From NCBI RefSeq assembly GCF_002119765.1, contig NZ_CP021112.1, positions 2,040,501 to 2,104,500 on the forward strand: 64,000 nucleotides of DNA, given 5' to 3'. Origin of the DNA: Pseudorhodoplanes sinuspersici (GTDB taxonomy: Bacteria; Pseudomonadota; Alphaproteobacteria; Rhizobiales; Xanthobacteraceae). Below, piece after piece: positions 26,494-34,476 of this stretch. The position numbers were made by a program, and so were the translations under genes. Positions within the stretch are counted from its first letter, which is position 1. Every line of letters begins with the position of its first letter. Below the pieces are notes generated by a model that was not told the origin of the DNA, made no database searches, and saw only the letters and a program-made list of their open reading frames with translations.

Positions 26494-27414
26494 ATGCTTC
26501 TCTGCGACGACTATCTGACGCCGAAATCGCTTGCCGAAGCTTTCGATATGATCGAAGCGCATCGCGGACATTATCGGCTTGTGGCCGGTGCCACCGATCT
26601 CCTGCCTTGGGCGCGTGAAGGCCGTGCTGGCGACGTGCATATTCCAATTCTGATCGATGTCGCTCGCATTCCGGAGCTTCGCGAGAAAATCGTTGACGAC
26701 AAGCGCGTGCGGCTTGGTGCGGCAACCGCGGTCCAGCGTTTCCTCGACGATGCCGCGCTCGGCCGCGTGATGCCGGCGATGCCGCGCTGCGCCGTCTGGT
26801 TTGCCGACGATCAATTGCGCGAATCGGCAACCATCGGGGGCAATGTGGTCAATGCTTCGCCGGCGGCCGATGCCACGCCGCCGCTGTTCGCACATGATGC
26901 CGTGATCGAACTGGCTTCGCGCAAAAATGGTCGAATTGAAACGCGCAAGCTGCCCATCGACGAATTCATCGTGGGGCCCGGACAGACAAAGCTCGCGGAT
27001 GACGAGATCCTCACGACAATCGAATGCGAATCACTGCCGGGCTATGGCGGCAGTTTCGAGAAAGTCGGTCATCGCCGTTCGCTGGTGATTTCGACCGTGT
27101 GTCTCGCAGCCTTGGTGAAGCTCGATGCGAGCGGTCATACCTGCAAGGACGTGCGGCTCGCCATTGGTGGGATCGGTCCGGTGCCGGTGCGTCTGCATGA
27201 TGTCGAACAGTTCCTGATATCCGGCCCGCTGAATGCCGGCCGGCTGGAGCAGGCGGCGGAGATGCCGGTCAGTCTCGTTCGTTCGCGCACGCGGCAGGAT
27301 TATCGCCGCGATGTCGTGCGCGGTTTCATGTTGCGCGGGCTGTTCAACGCCGCCCAGCGCGCCGGCGCCAGCGCCAATCTTCTGACCCCTGACATGGAAG
27401 CCGCCTATGCCTGA
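26494..27414 (+). CDS. Molybdenum hydroxylase FAD-binding subunit (CoxM-like)
   Basis: A 306-residue flavoprotein from ATG 26494. A GTG at 26470 lies at the edge of the repeat with a site too close to use, so the ATG is preferred. The FAD-binding loops are RLVAGATDLLPWARE at about 31-45 and LRESATIGGNVVNASPAADA near 109-128, as in CO dehydrogenase and xanthine-dehydrogenase-type medium subunits. A C-terminal CODH_FAD_C-like domain follows (YGGSFEKVGHRRSLVIS onward). It transfers electrons from the 2Fe-2S clusters of the protein encoded at 27407 and overlaps that gene by 8 bases. Confidence 0.92.
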   Translation: MLLCDDYLTPKSLAEAFDMIEAHRGHYRLVAGATDLLPWAREGRAGDVHIPILIDVARIPELREKIVDDKRVRLGAATAVQRFLDDAALGRVMPAMPRCAVWFADDQLRESATIGGNVVNASPAADATPPLFAHDAVIELASRKNGRIETRKLPIDEFIVGPGQTKLADDEILTTIECESLPGYGGSFEKVGHRRSLVISTVCLAALVKLDASGHTCKDVRLAIGGIGPVPVRLHDVEQFLISGPLNAGRLEQAAEMPVSLVRSRTRQDYRRDVVRGFMLRGLFNAAQRAGASANLLTPDMEAAYA

Positions 27415-29290
27415 GCTTCGCATCGAAGCAACGCTCAACGGCCGCAAGATCGCGCGCAAGGCGCAACCGCATCTGCGCCTGCTCGACTTCCTGCGCGAGG
27501 ACATGCATCTGACCGGCACCAAGGACGGCTGCGGTGCCGGCGAATGCGGCGCCTGTTCGGTGTTCGTCGATGGCGTGCTGATGAAATCCTGCATGATGCC
27601 GGTCGGCAAGGCGCAGGGTGCGCAGATCGAAACCGTTGAAGGGCTCGCGCACAAGGGCGAGCTGTCCCTTCTACAGAAAGCCTTTCACAAGACCGGCGCC
27701 AGTCAATGCGGCTATTGCATTCCCGGGATGGTGATGGCGGCGACCTCCGCCTTGCGGGTCAATCCATTCGCCGATCGTGAGGAGATCAAGGAGCGGCTCG
27801 GCGGGAATATCTGCCGCTGCACCGGCTACCAGAAAATCTTCGATGCGGTCGAACTGGCGCGCGATGTCCAGAACGGCCGCCTGCCGGCGACGGCTCTGCT
27901 CGAGGACGAGCCCGAGGACGGCCGCTATATCGGCGCGAATGTCCGTCGTCTCGATGCTCCAAGCAAAGTTTCAGGAGCATTAAAATACGCTGGCGACATG
28001 ACGATTCCGGGCATGTTGCATATGCAGGTGCTGCGTTCGCCGCATCCGCACGCGCTCATCGAATCAATCGACACGTCCGAAGCCGAGGCCATGGCGGGCG
28101 TCGAGGGCGTCATCACCTGCGATGACGTGCCGGGCGAAGACAATTTCGGCGTCTTCGTGCACGACCAGCCGGTGATGGCGCGCGGCAAGGTGCGTTATGT
28201 GGGTGAGGCGGTTGCCGCCGTCGCGGCGGAAGATCTCGTGACGGCGCGTCTCGCGCTGGCGAAGATCAAGGTCGTCTACAAGGGACTTATCGCCGTGTTT
28301 GATCCGGAACAGGCGATGCAGCCCGGCGCACCGGTGCTGCACGACGATGCGCCTGACAACGTCACCAAGCATATTCCGATCCGCAAGGGCGATGTCGAGG
28401 CGGGCTTCGCGCGTTCCGATCTCGTGGTCGAGCAGGACTACGACACGCAAGCGATCGAGCACGCCTATCTGGAGCCAGAGGCAGGCCTTGGCTATGTCGA
28501 TCACGATGGTGTGGTGACGATTATTTCGCCGAGCCAGAACATCACCCATCACCGGCACATGCTGGCGAAGATCATCGCCAAGCCGATCAACAAGGTGCGC
28601 TTCATCATGTCGCCGGTCGGCGGCGGCTTCGGCGGCAAAGAAGACATGATCTATCAGGGTATGCTGGCCCTGATGGCGATGAAGACGCATCGGCCGGTGC
28701 GGCTTGTGTTCACGCGAGAGGAATCGATCGCCGTCACCGCCAAGCGGCATCCGTCGCGCACGACATTGCGCATGGGTCTCACAAGCGACGGCCGCATTCA
28801 GGCAATTTCGCTGAAGATGATCTGCGATGGCGGCGCTTATGGCCTCTCCACCGAAGGTGTGATGCGCAAGGCGGCGATCCTGGGCGCCGGGCCTTATGAC
28901 ATTCCGAATCTGCAGGTCGATACCTATGGCGTATACACTAACAACACACCATCCGGTGCCTTCCGCTCCTTCGGTGCGTTGCAGACGCAATTCGCCACCG
29001 AATCGACGCTCGATATTGCGGCCGAAAAGCTCGGTCTCGATCCTTTCGAGATCCGCCGCATCAACGCCATGCGCGATGGTGCGCAGACGCATACCAAGCA
29101 GCAGCTCAAGTCGGTGAGCTATCTGCGCGTTCTGGAAGCGGCCGAACGCGCATCGAAATGGGAGAAGGGTGCACCTGTCTACCGTGGCGGCACGCGACAG
29201 GATTTCGCCAATGAAGGCGACGGCGTGCGCGCGCCCTGCAGTCTCGGTGCGCGTTTCCGGACCGATGGCAAGCTGGAGGCTGCAGAATAA
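27407..29290 (+). CDS. Fused 2Fe-2S subunit plus N-terminal half of Mo-binding subunit
   Basis: A 627-residue protein. Residues 1-165 form the small-subunit domain with Cys42, 47, 50, 62 (GCGAGECGAC) and Cys101, 104, 136, 138 (CGYCIPG, NICRCTGY). From about 175 it continues as the large subunit: 'VRRLDAPSKVSGALKYAGD', 'MSPVGGGFGGKEDM' near 403-415 for cofactor binding, and 'PSGAFRSFGALQTQFA'. It stops at TAA 29288-29290, at the junction between the two Mo-cofactor domains, before the regions that carry the second cofactor loops and the catalytic Glu. Those lie in the gene at 29478. The two must associate to make an active enzyme. The substrate is unknown (hydroxylation of an N-heterocycle, aldehyde or similar). 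Confidence 0.9.
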   Translation: MPELRIEATLNGRKIARKAQPHLRLLDFLREDMHLTGTKDGCGAGECGACSVFVDGVLMKSCMMPVGKAQGAQIETVEGLAHKGELSLLQKAFHKTGASQCGYCIPGMVMAATSALRVNPFADREEIKERLGGNICRCTGYQKIFDAVELARDVQNGRLPATALLEDEPEDGRYIGANVRRLDAPSKVSGALKYAGDMTIPGMLHMQVLRSPHPHALIESIDTSEAEAMAGVEGVITCDDVPGEDNFGVFVHDQPVMARGKVRYVGEAVAAVAAEDLVTARLALAKIKVVYKGLIAVFDPEQAMQPGAPVLHDDAPDNVTKHIPIRKGDVEAGFARSDLVVEQDYDTQAIEHAYLEPEAGLGYVDHDGVVTIISPSQNITHHRHMLAKIIAKPINKVRFIMSPVGGGFGGKEDMIYQGMLALMAMKTHRPVRLVFTREESIAVTAKRHPSRTTLRMGLTSDGRIQAISLKMICDGGAYGLSTEGVMRKAAILGAGPYDIPNLQVDTYGVYTNNTPSGAFRSFGALQTQFATESTLDIAAEKLGLDPFEIRRINAMRDGAQTHTKQQLKSVSYLRVLEAAERASKWEKGAPVYRGGTRQDFANEGDGVRAPCSLGARFRTDGKLEAAE

Positions 29291-29478
29291 TGGAACGCAA
29301 ACGCGGATACGCCTCCTTTTCTCTCTCCCCGTTTACGGGGAGAGGGTGGCGAGTATCCAGAGGATACGAGCCGGGTGAGGGGCTGCATCACGAATTGCGC
29401 CTCACCCGATCCTCGCTTTGCTCGGATCACCCTCTCCCCGCTGTGCGGGGAGAGGGAAAGAAAAGTGAGGTCGCGTGA
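29290..29478 (+). CDS. 62-codon repeat-derived ORF bridging the split Mo-subunit genes
   Basis: ATG 29290 overlaps the stop of the preceding gene (TAATG) and has GGAGG at 29275-29279, 10 bases upstream. The frame runs through the family B repeat and ends at TGA 29476-29478, which overlaps the ATG of the next gene (TGATG). Its first codons (MERKRG) duplicate the start of that next gene (MARKRG). It looks like the original 5' end of the second-half gene, cut off from its body by the repeat. The peptide is Arg/Gly/Ser-rich with no known domain. It may only serve to pass ribosomes across the repeat. Confidence 0.5.
   Translation: MERKRGYASFSLSPFTGRGWRVSRGYEPGEGLHHELRLTRSSLCSDHPLPAVRGEGKKSEVA
29321..29457. 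repeat. Palindromic repeat, family B, within the split Mo-hydroxylase locus
   Basis: The unit opens CTCTCCCCGTTTACGGGGAG and closes CTCTCCCCGCTGTGCGGGGA, each a hairpin. 'GAGCCGGGTGAGGGG' and 'CCTCACCCGATCCTCG' inside are complementary in part. It matches the organisation of 26338-26470 and lies between the two halves of the molybdenum-binding subunit. Confidence 0.8.
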
Positions 29479-30503
29479 TGGCACGCAAACGCGGACGTGG
29501 CATGGCCGGCTGCTGGTACGGGATCGCCCGCACCGCGACGGTGGATCGTGCGGGAGCCTGGGTCGAGATCGACGACGGCGGCACGGCGAAAGTCGTCACC
29601 GGGGTTACCGAGATCGGCGAAGGCATTCTCACTGTGCTCGCACAGATCGCCGCGGAAGAGCTTGGCATTCGGCCGCAGGACGTCACCATCGGCGACAACG
29701 ACACGGCGCGTTCGCCGGAAGCGGCGCATGCCGGTGCCACGCGTCAGACCTACATGATCGGCAATGTCGTGGCGCTCGCTTCGCGCGAGGCTTTCGGCAA
29801 GCTCGCCGCCGTGATGGCGAAGGAATGGGATGTCCCGGCCGATACCATCGAGGCAGCATCCGGCGAGATCTGGGCCGAAGGCACGAACCATCGCACGACG
29901 ATGGACAAGGCCGTGCATATCGCGAAGGGGCGTGGTGTCGTGCCGCTTGGTTCCGCGTCGTTCGGCACCGACACGACTGGCCTGCATCCCGTCGATGGCG
30001 CCGGCCGTCCATGGCAGGCCTATGTGTTCGGCTGCCAGGTCGCCGAGGTCGAAGTCGATACGGTGACAGGCGAAGTGCAGGTGCTCGGCATCTGGGCGGC
30101 GCATGATGTTGGCCGCGCCGTCAATCCGAAAGGCGTGGAAGGCCAGATCGAAGGCGGCATCGTACAGGCGCTCGGCCAGGCGCTGATGGAAGATTACAAG
30201 CTCAAGGATGGCCACACCACGACGCCGGGATTTGCCAAATACATTCTGCCGACATCGCTCGATGTGCCGCATGTGACGTCGGTCATCGTCGAAGACCCCG
30301 ATCCGATCGGCCCCCTGGGCGTGAAGGGGATCGGCGAACCGGCGATGGTGCCGACCATCCCTGCCATCATGAACGCGATCTATGATGCGGTTGGTGTCCG
30401 CGTCACGTCGCTGCCGGCCAGTCCCGAAAAGGTGCGGGAGCTGCTCCGTGACAAGGAGCGCACCGAGCGCGAACAGCGTCAGCACGCGGAAGCGGCGGAG
30501 TAG
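29478..30503 (+). CDS. C-terminal half of molybdenum hydroxylase large subunit
   Basis: A 341-residue protein starting MARKRGRGMAGCWYGIARTA, the point where intact large subunits pass from the first to the second Mo-cofactor domain. It has 'VVTGVTEIGEGILTVLAQIAAEELG', 'SPEAAHAGATRQTYMIGNV' and the end pattern 'GVKGIGEPAMVPTIPAIMNAIYDA', in which Glu287 is the expected catalytic base. ATG 29478 has GAGG 7 bases upstream and overlaps the previous stop. It completes the protein encoded at 27407, so the pair plus the FAD subunit form one enzyme. It is 4 bases before the next gene. Confidence 0.9.
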   Translation: MARKRGRGMAGCWYGIARTATVDRAGAWVEIDDGGTAKVVTGVTEIGEGILTVLAQIAAEELGIRPQDVTIGDNDTARSPEAAHAGATRQTYMIGNVVALASREAFGKLAAVMAKEWDVPADTIEAASGEIWAEGTNHRTTMDKAVHIAKGRGVVPLGSASFGTDTTGLHPVDGAGRPWQAYVFGCQVAEVEVDTVTGEVQVLGIWAAHDVGRAVNPKGVEGQIEGGIVQALGQALMEDYKLKDGHTTTPGFAKYILPTSLDVPHVTSVIVEDPDPIGPLGVKGIGEPAMVPTIPAIMNAIYDAVGVRVTSLPASPEKVRELLRDKERTEREQRQHAEAAE

Positions 30504-30507
30504 CGTC

Positions 30508-31353
30508 ATGCTCGACACGGCCACACGAAACGAAGCCGTGTTCGATGTCGATCTCGCCGCTGTGCGCACACTTGCGCATGTCGTGCCGGGGCCGCTACCG
30601 CTTACGCTGAACGGCATCAAATTCGCCGCGTCGATCCGGCCGCGAAAATTCGTCATCGAAGGTGGTGACGAAACGCCGGTGACCATGCCGCGCACCACCT
30701 ATCAGGTGGTCTATGCCGATGGCACAGTGATGCTCGATGCCGGCATGGACAAGGCGACACACGATTCCTTCGGTGAGGGCGAGCCTTACGATCTCGAAGC
30801 ATTTGCCAAGCTGAAGAACGCGCTCGATGCCGCGCGCATGATCGTGCTGACACATTATCACGCCGATCATGTCGGTGGCGTCGTCACGGCACCGAATTTC
30901 GATGCGCTGTCCCGCAAGACGGTTGCGGAAGCGGAAACGCTCTCGCTGATGATGAATAATCCGCACCGGCCGCATCTGAAGATCAGGGAAAGCCAGGCAG
31001 CGCAATTCATCATCATCAGCTATGGCCAGTATTATCCGGTGGCGCCCGGCATGGTGCTTATCAAGGCTCCCGGACACAGCCCGGACATGCAGATGCTCTA
31101 TCTGAAGCTGCAATCGGGCGAAGAATTCCTGCATTCCGTCGATGCCGCCTGGAACATGGATAACATTCGTGCGGTGAAGGGTAAGGCCGCGCCATGGGTG
31201 AAGGAAGATGTGCCTGCGGTGATGGCGCAACTCGCCTGGCTCAACGGCCTGATGCAGCGCGAGCCTTCGCTCAACATTCTTGTGACACACGATGGCGAAT
31301 GGCTCGATCAGATGATCGCGCGTGGCGCCATCGGCGGTGAGTTGAAAATATGA
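30508..31353 (+). CDS. Metallo-beta-lactamase-fold hydrolase
   Basis: A 281-residue protein from ATG 30508, directly after the Mo-subunit gene. The zinc-binding motif HYHADH is at 116-121, with further ligands expected at 'APGHSPDM' (His), 'HSVDAAW' (Asp) and 'LVTHDGEW' (His). There is no signal peptide, so it is cytoplasmic. Such enzymes hydrolyse lactones, thioesters or cyclic amides. In this operon a role in opening a ring made by the molybdenum hydroxylase or dehydrogenase is plausible but inferred. Confidence 0.9.
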   Translation: MLDTATRNEAVFDVDLAAVRTLAHVVPGPLPLTLNGIKFAASIRPRKFVIEGGDETPVTMPRTTYQVVYADGTVMLDAGMDKATHDSFGEGEPYDLEAFAKLKNALDAARMIVLTHYHADHVGGVVTAPNFDALSRKTVAEAETLSLMMNNPHRPHLKIRESQAAQFIIISYGQYYPVAPGMVLIKAPGHSPDMQMLYLKLQSGEEFLHSVDAAWNMDNIRAVKGKAAPWVKEDVPAVMAQLAWLNGLMQREPSLNILVTHDGEWLDQMIARGAIGGELKI

Positions 31354-31401
31354 GGATCAGAACGACACGACAATAAGCCAAAACGAGAAGGGAGGAACAC
31401 G

Positions 31402-32394
31402 ATGAAAACAAGAAACGCATTCGTTGCCATTCTTTCTACCGCCACGGCTTTCCTGCTGCCGGTTGTTGCGCAGGCGCAATCTTATCCATCGCGGACGATC
31501 ACGGTGGTTGTGCCGTTCCCGGCCGGCGGCCCGAGCGATGTGGTGGCACGCATTGTCACCGACGGCATGTCGAAGCATCTCGGCCAGTCGATGGTGATTG
31601 AGAATGTCGGCGGTGCCGGCGGCACACTCGGCAGCGGACGCGTCGCGACCGCTGATCCGGACGGCTATACGCTTCTCGCTGGCAGCATGGGTTCGCACGT
31701 TGCCGCGCCGGTGCTGACGCCAAATGTACGCTATGATTCCGAGCGCGACTTCATCCCGATCGGCATCACCGCCGACGCGCCTGCCGTGATTGTCGCCCGC
31801 AAGGATTTCCCGGCCAATTCAATGAAGGAATTCGTCGCCTATCTGAAGGCCAATGGCGACAAGGTAAGGCAGGCGCATGGCGGCGTCGGTTCGTCCTCGC
31901 ACATGGCCTGTCTTCTGTTCAACACCGAAGCTGGCACCAAGCCCGCCCAGGTAGCCTATCGCGGCACCGGCCCTGCGATGAACGATCTCATCGGCGGTCA
32001 TGTCGATTTCTTTTGCGAACAGGCGGTGAGCGTCGCCGAGCAGGTGCGATCCGGCGGCATCAAGGCGTTCGGCGTTTCTGCAATCGACAAGCTCGCGGCA
32101 TTGCCGGCTGTCCCCGCTGCCAGGGATGGCGGCGTGAACTATCAGATGAGCATCTGGTCCGGCATGTTCGCGCCGAAGGGTACGCCGAAAGAGGCGGTCG
32201 ACAAACTTGCCGTTGCGCTCGACAAGGCGCTGGACGATCCGACGGTGATCAAACGCCTGAATGATCTCGGCGGTTCGGTGCCGAAGAAGTCCGAACGCAC
32301 GCCGGCAAGTTTCGACGCGCTTGTCAAAGCGGAGATCAAACGCTGGAAGCCAGTTCTGCAGGATGCGGCGCCGCCGGCCGCAGCGAAGAATTAA
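31402..32394 (+). CDS. Bug/TctC-family tripartite tricarboxylate transporter receptor
   Basis: A 330-residue periplasmic receptor with signal peptide (FVAILSTATAFLLPVVAQAQ) and family patterns 'YPSRTITVVVPFPAGGPSDVVAR', 'VGGAGGTLGSGRVATADPDGYT' and 'HGGVGSSSHMACLLFN'. These proteins bind carboxylates and related compounds. No TctA/TctB membrane genes are present, as is usual for the many orphan Bug receptors. AAGGGAGG precedes the start by 6 bases. It is in the same direction as the cluster from 24244. Confidence 0.93.
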   Translation: MKTRNAFVAILSTATAFLLPVVAQAQSYPSRTITVVVPFPAGGPSDVVARIVTDGMSKHLGQSMVIENVGGAGGTLGSGRVATADPDGYTLLAGSMGSHVAAPVLTPNVRYDSERDFIPIGITADAPAVIVARKDFPANSMKEFVAYLKANGDKVRQAHGGVGSSSHMACLLFNTEAGTKPAQVAYRGTGPAMNDLIGGHVDFFCEQAVSVAEQVRSGGIKAFGVSAIDKLAALPAVPAARDGGVNYQMSIWSGMFAPKGTPKEAVDKLAVALDKALDDPTVIKRLNDLGGSVPKKSERTPASFDALVKAEIKRWKPVLQDAAPPAAAKN

Positions 32395-32404
32395 TGTCGC
32401 TTCG

Positions 32405-32486
32405 TAGGGCGGATGAGCGAAGCGTAATCCGCCGTCACGATTTGTAACAAGACCAGGCGGGTTACGCCTTCGGCTAACCCGCCCTA
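32405..32486. repeat. Palindromic intergenic repeat, family C
   Basis: TAGGGCGG at 32405-32412 is matched by CCGCCCTA at 32479-32486, and 'gagcgaagcgtaatccgcc' is partly complementary to 'ggcgggttacgccttcggc'. This is the widespread bacterial 'GTAGGGCGGATTAGCG' type of repeat, recognised from memory. It lies between the Bug receptor and the ThDP enzyme gene. Confidence 0.75.
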
Positions 32487-32508
32487 CAACGCCGGGCAAG
32501 ATAATACG

Positions 32509-34395
32509 ATGCTGACAAGACCCTCCGAAGGTGACCAACGCGATGCGATGCGTGCGCGCGCTCGTGCCATCAATGAAGCGGGCGGATTGACGAACGCGAT
32601 CGAAAGCGCGGCGTTGCCGAAGCTTGTCGACGCGACGCTGTCGGAAGCGCTGGTGCTCGGGCTGCTGAAGCAGGGCGTGCGCAAATATCTCGGCATCTTC
32701 GGTCATGGCTCGACGGACCTTGGTGACGTGCTCCGCATCTATGAAGAGGAAGGCGTCACGCGGACCTTTAATTTCCGCAACGAAGTGGAAATGGCGCATG
32801 CCGCGACGGCGTTGCGCTGGCAATACGGCGAGATCCCTGCGGTCGTAACATCGATCGGCCCTGGCGCGTTGCAGGCCTTCGCGGGCTCGCTGGCCAGCGC
32901 ATCGAATGGCGTCGGCGTCTATCACATCTATGGCGACGAGACGACGTTCGGTGAAGGCTACAACATGCAGCAGGTGCCGAAAGAGGAGCAGGGCCTGTTC
33001 GGCCGCATGACTGCGCTGATGGGCGGCTCCTATGTGTTGCATACGCCGGAGGCGTTGCGCGACGCGCTACGGCGCGGTTCGCTCGCCGTCAATCATCCCT
33101 ATCGTGCCGGCCCGTTCTATCTTCTGCTGCCGCTGAATACGCAGCCGCAACGCATGACCGTCAATCTCGCCGCGTTGCCGGCCCGGCCTGATTTGCCGGC
33201 ACTCGCGCCAGTCGATGACCATGCCTATGCAAAGGCGGCTCGCCTGATCGCCGCCGCTCCAAGTCTTGCTATCAAAGCCGGTGGCGGCACGCGCGGGCAT
33301 GACGCTGCTGTGCGGAAGTTTGCTGAAGCCGCGGGCGCTGCTGTCGTGCTGTCGCCCGGCTCGACCGGCGTGTTGCCCGACGCGCATCCGCAGAACATGC
33401 ATGTCGGCGGATCGAAGGGCTCGATCAGCGGCAACTTTGCCATGGCCAATGCCGAGCTTGTCGTTGTCATCGGTTCGCGCGCCGTGTGCCAGGCCGATTG
33501 TTCCGGCATCGGCTATAAGGCGGCCAAGCATGTCATCAACATCAACGGCGATTTCGCTGATGCCCTTCACTACAATCAGACGACAGTGCTCGCCGGCGAT
33601 ATCACCGCAGTGATCGAGCGCCTTTGCGCGCACCTGAAGAATGCCGCTGCGAGCAAGTCCGTCTGGTTACAAGCCTGCGCCGAAAAGAAGAAGGAATGGA
33701 TAGCATTCAAACAGGCGCGCTTCGATGCAAAGCCTGCGCAGGATCCCGTGTGGCAACAGCCGGTCCTCTATCAGCCGGCGGCGATCAAGGTTGTGGCCGA
33801 TTTTGCCAAGCGCATCGACGCCGCGAAGTTCTTCGATGCCGGTGACGTGCAGGCTAATGGCTTTCAGATCGTCGAGGACGATCGCACCGGCGATACCTTC
33901 ACCGAAACCGGCGCATCCTATATGGGCTTCGCCGTCAGCGGACTCCTCGCATCAGGCATCACTGATAAGCCGCGCTACAGCATCGCGTTCACCGGCGACG
34001 GCTCCTTCATGATGAACCCACAGGTGCTGATCGATGCGGTCGAACATCGCGTCCGTGGTATGATTGTGATCTTCGACAACCGGCGTATGGCCGCAATCAC
34101 CGGATTGCAGCTTGCGCAATACGGCCGCGAATTCCGCACCAGCGATTCCGTTGCGGTGGATTACGTGCAGCTCGCGTCGTCGGTGAACGGCGTCCGCGCG
34201 CTGCATGGCGGGCTCAGCGCCGACGAATTGCGCGCAGCGTTGAAAGAGGCGCATGCGCATGATGGTCTGTCGGTCGTGCATGTGCCGGTCTATGCCGGAC
34301 CTGACGAACTCGCCGGGCTTGGCGCCTGGGGACAATGGAATGTTGGCAATTGGTGCGCCGATGTTCAGCGCGAATGGATCGAGCAGGATATTTGA
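32509..34395 (+). CDS. ThDP-dependent enzyme, IolD-like
   Basis: A 628-residue enzyme of the acetolactate-synthase superfamily. 'YLGIFGHGSTDLGDVLRIYE' and 'NFRNEVEMAHAAT' (catalytic Glu92) resemble IolD, the trihydroxycyclohexanedione hydrolase. The ThDP/Mg site GDGS is at 496-499, and 27 residues later the usual NN pair reads Asp523-Asn524; the metal-binding second Asn is kept. IolD cleaves a cyclic diketone C-C bond, so a similar C-C cleavage or decarboxylation is likely. No other inositol genes are nearby, so the substrate is probably different. It is the last gene of the rightward cluster. Confidence 0.85.
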   Translation: MLTRPSEGDQRDAMRARARAINEAGGLTNAIESAALPKLVDATLSEALVLGLLKQGVRKYLGIFGHGSTDLGDVLRIYEEEGVTRTFNFRNEVEMAHAATALRWQYGEIPAVVTSIGPGALQAFAGSLASASNGVGVYHIYGDETTFGEGYNMQQVPKEEQGLFGRMTALMGGSYVLHTPEALRDALRRGSLAVNHPYRAGPFYLLLPLNTQPQRMTVNLAALPARPDLPALAPVDDHAYAKAARLIAAAPSLAIKAGGGTRGHDAAVRKFAEAAGAAVVLSPGSTGVLPDAHPQNMHVGGSKGSISGNFAMANAELVVVIGSRAVCQADCSGIGYKAAKHVININGDFADALHYNQTTVLAGDITAVIERLCAHLKNAAASKSVWLQACAEKKKEWIAFKQARFDAKPAQDPVWQQPVLYQPAAIKVVADFAKRIDAAKFFDAGDVQANGFQIVEDDRTGDTFTETGASYMGFAVSGLLASGITDKPRYSIAFTGDGSFMMNPQVLIDAVEHRVRGMIVIFDNRRMAAITGLQLAQYGREFRTSDSVAVDYVQLASSVNGVRALHGGLSADELRAALKEAHAHDGLSVVHVPVYAGPDELAGLGAWGQWNVGNWCADVQREWIEQDI

Positions 34396-34417
34396 TTGCC
34401 CAGGCTGATGCTGAAAT

Positions 34418-34450
34418 TCGTCATGCCCGGGACAAGGCCAGGCATGACGA
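34418..34450. terminator. Hairpin from repeat family E between convergent genes
   Basis: TCGTCATGCC (34418-34427) and GGCATGACGA (34441-34450) form a perfect 10-bp stem. The sequence belongs to the 'GTCATGCCCGG' dispersed repeat type, seen also at 58749-58871 and 63331-63416. It sits between the convergent ThDP-enzyme and flavin-reductase genes and may stop transcription from both sides; no U-tract. Confidence 0.5.
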
Positions 34451-34476
34451 TGAAAACCGATAGCAAGGTCTCACGG

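Larger units (their letters stand above)
29290..29495. repeat. 18-bp direct duplication flanking the inserted repeat
   Basis: ATGGAACGCAAACGCGGA at 29290-29307 and ATGGCACGCAAACGCGGA at 29478-29495 differ at one base. They bracket the family B repeat. The other family B copy (26338-26470) lacks this sequence at its ends, so the 18-mer belongs to the host gene rather than to the repeat. It therefore looks like a target-site duplication. Confidence 0.7.

Noticed and set aside
27407-30503. Reading the split Mo subunit as a sequencing frameshift
   Set aside because: The two halves are separated by a 188-base insert with a duplicated flank and proper stop/start overlaps, which a single-base error cannot produce.
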